A stretch of 64,000 nt of DNA from Devosia oryziradicis (GTDB lineage: Bacteria > Pseudomonadota > Alphaproteobacteria > Rhizobiales > Devosiaceae): contig NZ_CP068047.1 of assembly GCF_016698645.1 (NCBI RefSeq), positions 310,001 to 374,000 on the forward strand, given 5' to 3'. Each line of letters begins with the position of its first letter. Position 1 is the stretch's first letter. Below the pieces are notes generated by a model, which was not told the origin of the DNA, made no database searches, and saw only the letters and a program-made list of their open reading frames with translations. Positions 9,429 to 17,859 of this stretch are shown here, piece by piece. The translations under genes and the position numbers were made by a program.

Positions 9429-11846
9429 CTAGGCCCGCAGCACGCCGCCGGAGGTTTTGGTGACGGCGGCAATGATGGCGGCGGAGACCTTGTCGATTTC
9501 CTCGTCGGTCAGGGTCTTATCCGCTGGCTGCAGCGTCACCTCGATGGCGACCGACTTCTTGCCCTCGCCGACATGGCTGCCCTCGAAGACGTCGAACACA
9601 TTGACGTCCTTGATCAGCGCCTTGTCCGCCCCGCGCGCGGCCTTGAGGATGGCGCCTGCCGTCACCGTCTTGTCGACGACGAAGGCGAAGTCGCGGGTGA
9701 GCGGCATCAGCGCCGAGAGGTCGAGCGCCGGCTTGGTTTTGGTCGGTTTCTTGCGCGGCTCGGGCAAGGCATCTAGATCGAGTTCGAAGGCGGCGACCGG
9801 GAAGTCGATATCGAGCTCGGCCGCCCAGGCGGGGTGAAGTTCGCCGAACCAGCCCAGGGTCTTGGGCCCCTGGGCGACCCGGCCACCGCGACCGGGATGG
9901 CTCCAGGGCGCCGGCTCGGCAAAGAGCTGGACCTTGTCGATGTCATAGCCGAGCGCATCGAGGACGGCTCCCAGATCGGCCTTGGCATCGAAGACGCCGA
10001 CGGGCTGGGCCTTGCCGGACCAGTGGCGGCCCGAACCGACCAACCGGGCCGTACCGGTGCGGATGCCGGATGCATAGGTATGCTGGCCTTCGGGCGCATC
10101 GCTGAGGAAGACCTGGCCGACCTCGAACAGGGCCAGGTCGGAGGTGCCCCTGTTGGCATTGCGACGGGCTGCGGCGAGCAGGCCCGGCAACAGGGACGGG
10201 CGCATGTCGGTCATGTCGGAAGCGATGGCGTTGGCGAGCTGGAGGCTCTCCTGCCCGCCGCCGAAGCGGGCGGCTTCATCGTGGCTGATGAAGCTCCAGG
10301 TGACCGCCTCGTCGAGGCCGCGGGCGGCCAGCGCGCGGCGGGCGATGCGGCGGCGGTTCTGGATATTGGTCAGCATGCGCGGCGCGACGTGGCTGAGGCG
10401 CGGCAGCGGCTCGACCGGGACATTGTCCACGCCGACCATGCGCATGACCTCTTCGACGAGGTCCGCCTTCTGCGTCACGTCTGGGCGCCAGGAGGGAACA
10501 GTGACGGTCAAGACATCGCCCTTGCCTGCGATCTCGAAGCCGAGGCGGGAGAGGATTGCGGTGACGATCATGGGCTCGACATCAAGGCCGGTGAGGCGGC
10601 GGATCTCGCTCAGCGGGAACTCGACCACCGTATTGGGGAAGATGTCGCCGCCGGAAATGGCCGGCTCCATCGCCTCGCCACCGCAGAGTTCGAGCACGAG
10701 GCGGGTGGCGAGCTGGAGGCCGGGCTCGGTCAAAGCCGGATCGACATTGCGCTCGAGGCGGTAGCGAGCGTCGCTGACGATGCCGGTCTTACGGCCGGTG
10801 CGGGCGATGAGCTCGGGGTCCCAGCTGGCGCATTCCATGAAGACGTTGACGGTTTCGTCGGTGACGCCGGAGCGGATGCCGCCCATGATGCCGCCCAGGC
10901 ATAGGGGGCCGGTATCGTCGGCGATGACGGTCATGGTCTCGTCGAGGGTGTAGATCTTGTTGTCGAGCGCATCGAAGGCCTCGTTGCGGGCATTGCGCAA
11001 AACCGGCTGGCCATTGAGCTTGTCGGCATCATAGGCATGGAGCGGTCGGCCCCAGCCGAGCGACACCAGGTTGGTGATGTCGACGATGGTATTGATGGGC
11101 CTGAGGCCCACGGCGCGCAGGCGCTGCTGCAGCCAGGCCGGGGACGGACCGTTCTTGATGCCCTTGAGATAGCGGCCGGCGAATTTGCGGATCGCCTTGG
11201 GCTCGTCGGGACCGAACTGGTGCGGCAACGGGGCGATCGGGCTCGGGCCGCTGGAAGGCACGGGCGACATGTCGGTGGCCTTGAGCGTGCCCAGCCCGAA
11301 GGCCGCCAGGTCGCGTGCCACGCCATAGACGCCGGTGGCGTCGCCGCGGTTGGGCGTGATGGAGATATCGAAGACGACGCCATTGATGCCGGCATAGTCG
11401 ACATATTTGATGCCGACTGGCGCATCTGACGGCAGCTCGATGATGCCATCATGATCGTTGCTGAGCTCCAGCTCGGCATTGGAGCAGAGCATGCCGTTGG
11501 AGACCTGGCCGCGGATATTGCCCTTGCCGATGGTCATGTCCTTGCCCGGAATATAGGTGCCGGGGAAGGCGAAGACCGACTTGAGACCAGTGCGGGCATT
11601 GGGGGCGCCGCAGACCACGTCGATCAGCTCACCAGTGCCGGCATCGACCTTGCAGACGCGCAGCTTGTCGGCATTGGGATGCTGCTCGGCCGAGACGATG
11701 TGGGCGGTGACGAAAGCCGAGAGCGCCTCGCCCTGGTCTTCCATGCCTTCGAGTTCGAGGCCGACCTTGGTCAGCGTCTCGCCGATTTCAGCCGGCGAGG
11801 CATCGGTATCAAGGTGCTCCTTGAGCCAGTCGAGGGTGAATTTCAT
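9429..11846 (-). CDS. pheT: Phenylalanyl-tRNA synthetase beta subunit
   Basis: 805 residues, normal length. The N-terminal tRNA-binding OB domain shows SAEQHPNADKLRVCKVD near 52; then the B3/4 editing domain (about 215-390), B5 domain (about 400-475), a catalytic-like core and a C-terminal FDX-ACB anticodon domain (about 710-805; LMPLTRDFAFVVDK). Works as an alpha2-beta2 enzyme with PheS to charge tRNA-Phe. It is transcribed in the same direction as pheS but separated from it by two unrelated genes, which is unusual; the gap to the upstream ASCH-exonuclease gene is only 12 bp. Confidence 0.97.
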   Translation of the reverse strand: MKFTLDWLKEHLDTDASPAEIGETLTKVGLELEGMEDQGEALSAFVTAHIVSAEQHPNADKLRVCKVDAGTGELIDVVCGAPNARTGLKSVFAFPGTYIPGKDMTIGKGNIRGQVSNGMLCSNAELELSNDHDGIIELPSDAPVGIKYVDYAGINGVVFDISITPNRGDATGVYGVARDLAAFGLGTLKATDMSPVPSSGPSPIAPLPHQFGPDEPKAIRKFAGRYLKGIKNGPSPAWLQQRLRAVGLRPINTIVDITNLVSLGWGRPLHAYDADKLNGQPVLRNARNEAFDALDNKIYTLDETMTVIADDTGPLCLGGIMGGIRSGVTDETVNVFMECASWDPELIARTGRKTGIVSDARYRLERNVDPALTEPGLQLATRLVLELCGGEAMEPAISGGDIFPNTVVEFPLSEIRRLTGLDVEPMIVTAILSRLGFEIAGKGDVLTVTVPSWRPDVTQKADLVEEVMRMVGVDNVPVEPLPRLSHVAPRMLTNIQNRRRIARRALAARGLDEAVTWSFISHDEAARFGGGQESLQLANAIASDMTDMRPSLLPGLLAAARRNANRGTSDLALFEVGQVFLSDAPEGQHTYASGIRTGTARLVGSGRHWSGKAQPVGVFDAKADLGAVLDALGYDIDKVQLFAEPAPWSHPGRGGRVAQGPKTLGWFGELHPAWAAELDIDFPVAAFELDLDALPEPRKKPTKTKPALDLSALMPLTRDFAFVVDKTVTAGAILKAARGADKALIKDVNVFDVFEGSHVGEGKKSVAIEVTLQPADKTLTDEEIDKVSAAIIAAVTKTSGGVLRA

Positions 11847-11858
11847 TGCTGTGGCACC

Positions 11859-12899
11859 TTATCGGAAGTCGGACTTGCTGCCGGATATGGGCGGCAAGGC
11901 ACGGGAAAGCTTGATCAGTTCGACAAGCACATTGGCGAAGCCGCGGGCATCGTCGATGGCTTTGTGGGTGTGGGCGATGTGGCCGTAGAATTCGGCCGGC
12001 AGCTTGCTCATGCCCCAATCGAGATATGGCGCGCCGCGCAGGGTTCCGGCCATGGTGTAAAGGCAGATGCCGCCGCCGCGGAAGATCTGCCGGCCCTTGA
12101 ACGGGCCGGACAGTACGCGGGTGCCGGCAAATTCGTCCAGATAGTGGTCCATCCACAAACCATCGAAGATCATCGGCGCGGCAACGAAGACCTTGTGGCC
12201 GGGAAAGCTCTCGACCCAGTCCGCATAGCGCGGCATGACCACCGAGGGTTCTTCGGGATCGGTGGTGGTGGCGGCCCAGGCCTCGGGCTGGGTATCCCAC
12301 CAGGCCATGGTGGTTTCGTTGGGCGTCCGATCGGGCCGCTGATGGAGCTGGGCTTCGAACTCGCCATGCAGGGTGCCATCGGCCTCGATGGCGACCGAGG
12401 CGAAGCTCAGCATGGAATTGTGCAGCGGCGTGGGGCCATCGCTCTCGATATCGGTGACGATAAAGATGGGCGAAGCGACCTGATTGTAGAGATCGCGGCC
12501 GGCCGGCAGCACCTCGAGCAGTCGGAAGGTCTCGCAGACCACTTCCATATCGGGCGAGAAACCGCCATTGCGGGCGAAATAGGCCTCGTGTCCCGCGCGC
12601 CAGGCGGCGTAGTCGCCCTCCCCTTCGCGGTCGGTGAAACCGGGCTGGATGTCATCGAAGCGCTTGATCTCGACGCCGCGGGTTTCGATGACGCAGGCGG
12701 GTTCGCCGGCGCCGTTGCGCACGATATCGCGGCGGCCGACCTGCGGCAGCGGCTCCTTGCCCGGGCCATAGTCGCGCAGGGCGCCGCAGGTGGCGGTTTT
12801 CTTGCCGGAAAGAACCAGGGCCAGCAACTGTTCGGCCAGCTCGGGCGAGTCGCCAAAGCTGAACTGGATGGAATTGGCATATTGCGGCGGGAGGGTCAT
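11859..12899 (-). CDS. ASCH domain - DEDDh exonuclease fusion protein
   Basis: 346 residues. Residues about 10-135 look like an ASCH (PUA-like RNA-binding) domain, with the GxKxxT-type motif SGKKTATCGAL at 31-41. Residues about 143-335 look like a DnaQ-type 3'-5' exonuclease: ExoI D150-I-E152, a candidate ExoII Asp246 (MIFDGLW) and ExoIII H312-K-A-I-D-D317, matching HxAxxD. The combination would join RNA recognition to nuclease activity. The gene lies between the pheS-side secreted protein and pheT (12 bp before pheT), so it is probably co-expressed with translation genes. Substrate unknown; no related fusion is recalled with certainty. Confidence 0.75.
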   Translation of the reverse strand: MTLPPQYANSIQFSFGDSPELAEQLLALVLSGKKTATCGALRDYGPGKEPLPQVGRRDIVRNGAGEPACVIETRGVEIKRFDDIQPGFTDREGEGDYAAWRAGHEAYFARNGGFSPDMEVVCETFRLLEVLPAGRDLYNQVASPIFIVTDIESDGPTPLHNSMLSFASVAIEADGTLHGEFEAQLHQRPDRTPNETTMAWWDTQPEAWAATTTDPEEPSVVMPRYADWVESFPGHKVFVAAPMIFDGLWMDHYLDEFAGTRVLSGPFKGRQIFRGGGICLYTMAGTLRGAPYLDWGMSKLPAEFYGHIAHTHKAIDDARGFANVLVELIKLSRALPPISGSKSDFR

Positions 12900-12965
12900 T
12901 GCGGCGGCGCCTCACGTTGGACGCGAGCGGTCAATGCGGCGAGAGCCGGTACATTGCGCAGCGTT

Positions 12966-13376
12966 TCAGTCATACTGACCCTCGCGCGAGATAAAGCTGC
13001 AGGTGCCAACATCCAGGCTGCGATCGTGATCGTGCACGAACTGGAATTCTTCATTGTTGGTGCGGATGCGGATCAGCGAGCGCGTCGCCTCATGCCAGCC
13101 GATAAAATCGGCCTCGTCCCCATAGGCACCGCCATAGATGACTTCATAGGTGACATCGACCGGGTCGACGCCATCGTTCCAGTTCTGGTGGTAAGCGCCG
13201 GACTGGAGGTCGATAGTGAAGCCGGCGGCTTGCTGCTCGTCGTCAGTCAGAATCGTCGCCTGCGCCTCGCCCCCCGACCAATAGCCGAAGCTATTAGGCT
13301 TGCATTCGAGTACCTCGGCAAAAGCGGGGGCACTCGAGAGCAACAGCGCCAGCAAGGTTGACCAGGCCCAGCGCAT
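12966..13376 (-). CDS. Small secreted protein of unknown function
   Basis: 136 residues with a clear signal peptide (hydrophobic 4-17, cleavage near SAPAFA|E). The mature part is acidic and beta-rich in appearance, with only two cysteines (LECKP near the N-terminus and GTCSF near the C-terminus), which could form a disulfide in the periplasm. The ATG lies 1 bp after the pheS stop, so it is surely in the same transcript. No family recognised. A 66-bp gap separates it from the ASCH-exonuclease gene. Confidence 0.6.
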   Translation of the reverse strand: MRWAWSTLLALLLSSAPAFAEVLECKPNSFGYWSGGEAQATILTDDEQQAAGFTIDLQSGAYHQNWNDGVDPVDVTYEVIYGGAYGDEADFIGWHEATRSLIRIRTNNEEFQFVHDHDRSLDVGTCSFISREGQYD

Positions 13377-13377
13377 C

Positions 13378-14508
13378 CTAGCTGCTCAGCCCACCGAAGA
13401 GGGTGGGCAAATCCAGCGGGCGGAAGCCGTAGTGATCCAGCCAGCGCTGGTCACCATCAAAGAAGGCGCGCAGGTCCGGCATGCCGTATTTCAGCATGGC
13501 AATGCGGTCGATGCCCATGCCCCAGGCGAAGCCCTGGTAGACATCAGGGTCGAGGCCGGCATTGCGGATGACATTGGGATGGACCATGCCGCAACCGAGG
13601 ATTTCGAGCCAGTCGCTGCCCTCGCCGATCTTGACCTCGGCGCCAGAGCGATCGCATTGCACGTCCACTTCCATGGACGGCTCGGTGAACGGGAAGAAGC
13701 TGGGACGGAAGCGCAGGGTGACGTTGGGCACCTCGAAATAGGCCTTGAGGAATTCCTCCAGCACCCAGCGCAGCTGGCCGATATGGCTGGACTTGTCGAT
13801 GACGAGCCCCTCGACCTGATGGAACATCGGCGTATGGGTCTGGTCGCTGTCATTGCGATAGGTGCGGCCGGGAATCACCACGCGGATGGGTGGGTCCATG
13901 GCCGGCGTCATGTAGCCGGCCGCCGGCTTCTCGTTGGTCTTCTGCATGACGCGGACCTGCACCGGCGAGGTATGGGTGCGCAGCACCTTTTTCACGCCGT
14001 CAGCGCCGGGCTTCATGAAGAACGTGTCGTGCATCTCGCGGGCCGGGTGGCCTTCGGGGAAATTCAGGGCGGTGAAGTTGAAATAGTCGGTCTCGATATC
14101 GGGGCCTTCGGCGATCGAGAAACCCATGTCCGAGAAGATGGCGGTGATCTCGTCGATGGTCTGGCTGATGGGGTGAATGCGGCCCCTGGCCGTGGGAGCG
14201 GCCTGCAAAGGCAGGGTAATGTCAACGGTCTCGGCCTTGAGCCGGGCATCGAGCGCGGCGGATTTGAGCGCAGCGCTCTTGGTCTCGATCAGGGCGGATA
14301 CCTCGCCCTTGAGGCCGTTGATGGCGGGGCCGGCGCTCTTGCGCTCCTCGGGGGGCATCGCGCCGAGCGAGGCGAGGAGCGCCGAGACGCTGCCCTTCTT
14401 GCCCAGGGCGGCGACGCGCACTGCGTCCAGCGCGGCTTCGTCGGCAGCGGCCGAAATGGCGGCGGAGAGATCGGCGCGGAGAGTGGCGATCTGGCTATCG
14501 AGGGACAT
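13378..14508 (-). CDS. pheS: Phenylalanyl-tRNA synthetase alpha subunit
   Basis: 376 residues from the ATG at 14508 ([10 protein letters not shown]); a TTG four codons upstream is also in frame but less likely. N-terminal coiled coil about 1-90, then the class II core: motif 1 region [11 protein letters not shown] near 134, motif 2 [21 protein letters not shown], motif 3 [14 protein letters not shown] near 348. Charges tRNA-Phe together with PheT. It is the first gene of a pheS-secreted protein-ASCH/exonuclease-pheT run. It follows the rplT terminator by about 215 bp, so it probably has its own promoter in the 14509-14724 gap, which also holds a repeat pair. Confidence 0.96.
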   Translation of the reverse strand: MSLDSQIATLRADLSAAISAAADEAALDAVRVAALGKKGSVSALLASLGAMPPEERKSAGPAINGLKGEVSALIETKSAALKSAALDARLKAETVDITLPLQAAPTARGRIHPISQTIDEITAIFSDMGFSIAEGPDIETDYFNFTALNFPEGHPAREMHDTFFMKPGADGVKKVLRTHTSPVQVRVMQKTNEKPAAGYMTPAMDPPIRVVIPGRTYRNDSDQTHTPMFHQVEGLVIDKSSHIGQLRWVLEEFLKAYFEVPNVTLRFRPSFFPFTEPSMEVDVQCDRSGAEVKIGEGSDWLEILGCGMVHPNVIRNAGLDPDVYQGFAWGMGIDRIAMLKYGMPDLRAFFDGDQRWLDHYGFRPLDLPTLFGGLSS

Positions 14509-14608
14509 GGTATTTCTCAACTCGGACGATTGCGGCGGTTAGAGCATTTTGGGCGGGCGGAGTCAGGGGGAAAATTCGTGTCTTGCGGCCCCGATCCTGA
14601 AGTCGGCC

Positions 14609-14704
14609 TTCCCTCCCCCTTGAGGGGAGGGATCGAGGGAGGGGGTGGTTGGGTGAAGCGCTGATGGACCCCCACCCCCGCCCCTCCCCTCAAGGGGGAG
14701 GGGA
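14609..14704. repeat. REP-like inverted repeat pair, family B (copy 1)
   Basis: Two G/C-rich palindromic units in opposite orientation. Arm 14609-14631 and arm 14682-14704 are reverse complements at 22 of 23 positions, and each arm is itself a hairpin (CCCTCCCC-TTGA-GGGGAGGG type). The central part also pairs (GGAGGGGGTGG with CCACCCCC). Related pairs occur at 48687-48794 and 50596-50711. It lies between pheS and the rplT terminator. No coding potential. Confidence 0.85.
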
Positions 14705-14724
14705 GCCCACGTTTCCTAACCAGC

Positions 14725-14771
14725 ACAAAACAAAACGCCCTGCGCCAGCCTTTATGGGGCGGCGCAAGGCG
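14725..14771 (-). terminator. Rho-independent terminator of rpmI-rplT
   Basis: On the minus strand an 11-bp stem (CGCCTTGCGCC pairing with GGCGCAGGGCG, one G-T pair) closes a loop of about 14 nt and is followed by TTTTGTTTTG. It lies 29 bp after the rplT stop. Confidence 0.85.
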
Positions 14772-14799
14772 CTATTTGACCTCAGCGAAGCTGGGTAGA

Positions 14800-15201
14800 T
14801 TAGGCGGTGACGCGCTCGTGGGTCGTCTTTTCGACGCCTTCGAGATATGCCAGAGCAGCCTTGGCCTTTGCGACCAGCACGCCAAACGCTTCGGGCTGGG
14901 TGATCGCCAGATCGCTCAGCACCTTGCGGTCAACGGCAACCTCAGCCTTGCTGAGGCCGTCGATAAATCGGCCATAGGTCAGTCCGTGGTCGCGCACGGC
15001 AGCGTTGATACGCTGGATCCACAGGGCGCGGAAATTGCGCTTCTTGACGCGACGATCGCGGTAGGCGTACTGGCCGGCCTTTTCGACGGCCTGCTTGGCG
15101 ATGCGGATCGTCGACTTGCGGCGGCCGTAATAGCCCTCGGCAGCCTTCAAGACCTTCTTGTGACGGGCGTGGTTGGTAACGCCTCTTTTAACGCGTGACA
15201 T
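14800..15201 (-). CDS. rplT: 50S ribosomal protein L20
   Basis: 133 residues; very basic. The N-terminus [20 protein letters not shown] and the segment [20 protein letters not shown] are diagnostic of L20. The C-terminus has an extra 10-15 residues (KTTHERVTA) as in other alphaproteobacteria. It follows rpmI by 20 bp and is closed by a strong terminator. infC, which usually precedes rpmI, is not here. Confidence 0.98.
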   Translation of the reverse strand: MSRVKRGVTNHARHKKVLKAAEGYYGRRKSTIRIAKQAVEKAGQYAYRDRRVKKRNFRALWIQRINAAVRDHGLTYGRFIDGLSKAEVAVDRKVLSDLAITQPEAFGVLVAKAKAALAYLEGVEKTTHERVTA

Positions 15202-15221
15202 GTGTCAGCTTCCCTTCAGCG

Positions 15222-15422
15222 TTAGCGGTTGTACGGCATGTACCACTTGACCAGACCCTCGTCGCCCTTGGACAGGATCTTGGTGCCGCGGTTGGTGCGG
15301 ATGTACTTGGCGTTGTGGTTGATCAGGCGGTGGCGCTTGCCGGCGACGCCTGCCTTGACACGACCGGTCGCTGTGAAGCTGAAGCGCTTTTTGGCGCCAG
15401 ACTTCGTCTTCATCTTGGGCAT
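15222..15422 (-). CDS. rpmI: 50S ribosomal protein L35
   Basis: 66 residues, normal length. [14 protein letters not shown] at the start and [10 protein letters not shown] in the C-terminal half are diagnostic. A ribosome site AAAGGA lies about 8 nt before the ATG. First gene of the rpmI-rplT operon; its promoter should lie in 15423-15581, where I see no distinctive motif. Confidence 0.98.
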   Translation of the reverse strand: MPKMKTKSGAKKRFSFTATGRVKAGVAGKRHRLINHNAKYIRTNRGTKILSKGDEGLVKWYMPYNR

Positions 15423-15581
15423 TTTGCGGGTCCTTTAAGAGTAGTCGGATGGATTTGGGCCCATCGCATTCAAGAACCGCCACGGCATGCCTTTTGGCCG
15501 GGCGGTCCGGAGAAGCCGCGTCTATAGGGGGAAAGCGGGGCGATGGCAAGGGGGCAGCGGGGCGCTGTCCGCGAGCCGAGC

Positions 15582-16424
15582 CTATCGGACCGCCGCCAGC
15601 ATCGGTTCGAGGTGATCCTCGAACAGCAGGCCCGGCGTTGCGGCCAGCGCAGCCTCATACTTTGCCTCTGCTTCCAGCGAGATGGTGAGGAAGGCGGCGA
15701 CGCCGTCGACTTCGGCCTGCGGCAGGCCATAATGGCCGGTCTGCAGGCGGCGCAGGATTTCGGTCTTGGAGCGGATCATGCCCTCGGCGACATTCTTGCC
15801 GTTGCTCATGGAGGAACTGCGCTTGACGTAGTCGTGCAGCGGGGTGCCCAGATGCATGGAGGCGGGCACCGTGCGGTAGAGCTGCAGCAGGAATTCAAGA
15901 TCGGTCATGTTGCTCATGGTGGGGTCATAGCGACCGTCGGCGCGGCGCCGGTCCCACACAATCATGGAATCCATCGAGAGGCTGACCCACTTGTGCGTGC
16001 CGGGCGAGAGTTCGCGATCGGGCCCGTCTCCGACATAGCGAAGGTGGCGGAAGTCGTCGGTCATCACGTCGAGCGCGGTCGAGACGATGCCATGATGTTC
16101 AAGTGCGGCGACGGCCCTTTCGAGCTTTTGCGGCTTCAGCCGGTCGTCGGCGTCGAGGATGGCGGCATAGGGCGCCGATATCTGCTCGAGGGCCACATTG
16201 CGCGTGTTGGAAGCGCCGCGGCCGGTGCCACCGCTGGAGAGAAAGCGGAAGCGGGGATCGGCAAGGCCAGCCTCGGCCAGGAACGCTCCGTAGTCGAAAC
16301 CGTCATCGGCGATGAGCCAGAGTTCCCAGTCCGCATGGGTCTGGGTGAGGACGCTCTGTACCGTGGTGACGATGGTGTCCTGCGCCTTCCATGCAGGTGT
16401 GATGACAGCGACGGTCTGGTCCAT
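15582..16424 (-). CDS. Glycosyltransferase family 2 protein
   Basis: 280 residues from the ATG at 16424 (MDQTVAVITPAWKAQ), which has a GGGGAAG ribosome site 7 nt upstream; a longer reading from 16445 adds seven residues. GT-A fold: an N-terminal beta strand with ITPAWKAQDTIVTTVQS, a first acidic site (LIADDG), and the DxD-like metal site ILDADD near 103-108. Probably transfers a sugar from a nucleotide sugar to an envelope polysaccharide or lipid. It stands alone and its acceptor cannot be inferred. Confidence 0.85.
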   Translation of the reverse strand: MDQTVAVITPAWKAQDTIVTTVQSVLTQTHADWELWLIADDGFDYGAFLAEAGLADPRFRFLSSGGTGRGASNTRNVALEQISAPYAAILDADDRLKPQKLERAVAALEHHGIVSTALDVMTDDFRHLRYVGDGPDRELSPGTHKWVSLSMDSMIVWDRRRADGRYDPTMSNMTDLEFLLQLYRTVPASMHLGTPLHDYVKRSSSMSNGKNVAEGMIRSKTEILRRLQTGHYGLPQAEVDGVAAFLTISLEAEAKYEAALAATPGLLFEDHLEPMLAAVR

Positions 16425-16547
16425 AGGCAGCTTCCCCGGGCGCACTTGAACGGGACCCTGGTCTGTCCCATATCTCTGGTCAGGCGCGCGATGCCAGGAT
16501 TGTTGGGTCCGCGCCGATACGTTGCTTGATAATCAAGGACGGCTTGG

Positions 16548-16967
16548 ATGTCGCGTATTTCAGTGTTTTCGGCTCCCTTTCTCCTCGGCTTCGACAGCTT
16601 CGAGGAACGCGTCGATCGGCTGGCAAAGTCCGCTGATGGCTATCCGCCCTACAATATCGAGCGCACCGTCGAGCCTGATGGCACGGAGCGGTTCCTGGTT
16701 TCCATTGCCGTCGCCGGCTTTGGCGCCAGCGAACTCGAAGTGCTGGCCGAGGACAACCAGATCGTGGTCCGCGGCAAGCAGAAGGACGAGCCCGGACGGG
16801 AGTTCCTGCACCGCGGAATCGCGGCGCGGCAGTTCCAGCGGAGCTTCCTTCTTGCCGATGGCATGATCGTGAAGGATGCAACTTTAGGGCATGGTATGCT
16901 CGTTGTTGCTCTAGAGCGTCCCAAAACGCAGAAGATCGCCCGACGTATCGACATTCGCTCATTGTGA
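16548..16967 (+). CDS. Small heat-shock protein (Hsp20/IbpA class)
   Basis: 139 residues. The alpha-crystallin domain spans about 35-125: YNIERT, the central VAVAGF-type strand (SIAVAGFGASELEV), the RGI-A-RQFQRSFLLADGM block, and VVALERPKTQK with a partly conserved I-x-I tail (RRIDIRSL). This is the bacterial class A sHsp of rhizobia, an ATP-independent holdase. The DUF1150 gene follows after 15 bp. The AAGGA ribosome site partly pairs with an upstream CTTGA, a possible temperature-sensitive hairpin. Confidence 0.93.
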   Translation: MSRISVFSAPFLLGFDSFEERVDRLAKSADGYPPYNIERTVEPDGTERFLVSIAVAGFGASELEVLAEDNQIVVRGKQKDEPGREFLHRGIAARQFQRSFLLADGMIVKDATLGHGMLVVALERPKTQKIARRIDIRSL

Positions 16968-16982
16968 GGAAAGGGCCGACAA

Positions 16983-17270
16983 ATGTTTGAAAAACGCAAC
17001 GAAATGGCCGCAGCCGAAGCGCTGAACCATCCCCTCAAGGACCTGACACGCGCGCAATTCGCCGCCTTGGGTGGCGACGCGGTGGTCTATGTCCGCCCGG
17101 TTCGCGGGGCGATCCTCTCGCTGATGATCCATGACGCCGAATTCGACGCGGCGACCGATTACCAGTTGGTCATGTCCGCCGATGGCACGCCGCTGCTGGT
17201 GACCGATACGGAAGATGCCGTGATCGAATGGCTGGGCGACAAGAATCTGGGTCTGGCGACGCTGCACTAG
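16983..17270 (+). CDS. DUF1150 family protein
   Basis: 95 residues. The pattern of an N-terminal helix, LTRAQFAALGGDAVVYVRP and a C-terminal VTDTEDAVIEWLGDKNL is typical of DUF1150, a family limited largely to alphaproteobacteria and very often found after an hsp20 gene, as here (15 bp gap). Its role is unknown; the linkage suggests a part in stress or protein quality control. A bidirectional terminator follows. Confidence 0.9.
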   Translation: MFEKRNEMAAAEALNHPLKDLTRAQFAALGGDAVVYVRPVRGAILSLMIHDAEFDAATDYQLVMSADGTPLLVTDTEDAVIEWLGDKNLGLATLH

Positions 17271-17287
17271 CGACCAGGCCCGCCGAA

Positions 17288-17330
17288 AAAACAAAAAGGC
17301 CCGCGTCTCATACGCGGGCCTTTTTGTTTT
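17288..17330. terminator. Bidirectional rho-independent terminator
   Basis: A perfect hairpin with up to 19-bp arms (core GGCCCGCGT/ACGCGGGCC) and a 5-nt loop, flanked by an A-tract on the left and a T-tract on the right. It can end both the plus-strand hsp20-DUF1150 transcript and the minus-strand ptsN transcript. Confidence 0.95.
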
Positions 17331-17342
17331 GGCCGTGTGCGC

Positions 17343-17810
17343 TCAGGCCGCGTAATGTGTCGCAACCGGAGCGGTGAAGATGGCGTAGAGCTGGTCGGCA
17401 TCGCTGGCAGAGCGGAGCTCCTCGACCACGGTTTCCGTGCGCAGCAGACGGGCTACGCGCGACAGGGCCTTGAGATGATCGGCGCCGGCGCCCGTGGGCG
17501 CCAGCAGCATCACCACGATATCGACAGGCTGGTCGTCGACCGAATCGTAGTCGATCGGCTGGTCCAGCCGGGCCAGCAGCGCGGTAACGCCCTTGAGGCC
17601 GGCAAGCTTGCCATGGGGAATGGCGATGCCATTGCCCAGACCGGTGGAGCCGAGCTCCTCCCGGCCGGTGATCGCCTCGCGGATTTCGGCCGCGTCGTGT
17701 CCGGTGATTTCCGCTGCCCGCTCGGCAAGCTCTTCAAATAACTGGCGTTTCGTCTTGGTGCCCGTGCAACACAGCACGGCACGCTTAGCCAGGATATCGG
17801 CCAATTCCAT
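17343..17810 (-). CDS. ptsN: Nitrogen-regulatory PTS EIIA protein
   Basis: 155 residues, full PTS EIIA type 2 domain. The phospho-accepting histidine is in GNGIAIPHGKL near residue 72. Part of the PTS-Ntr phosphorelay (PtsP-NPr-EIIANtr) that controls K+ transport, nitrogen and envelope functions. It closes the lptC-lptA-lptB-rpoN-hpf-ptsN run in its usual place and ends at the bidirectional terminator. Confidence 0.95.
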   Translation of the reverse strand: MELADILAKRAVLCCTGTKTKRQLFEELAERAAEITGHDAAEIREAITGREELGSTGLGNGIAIPHGKLAGLKGVTALLARLDQPIDYDSVDDQPVDIVVMLLAPTGAGADHLKALSRVARLLRTETVVEELRSASDADQLYAIFTAPVATHYAA

Positions 17811-17859
17811 TAAGTCTGCCTTAGAATAAACTCTGCTGATGTTTGGCGCGGGAAGTGGC

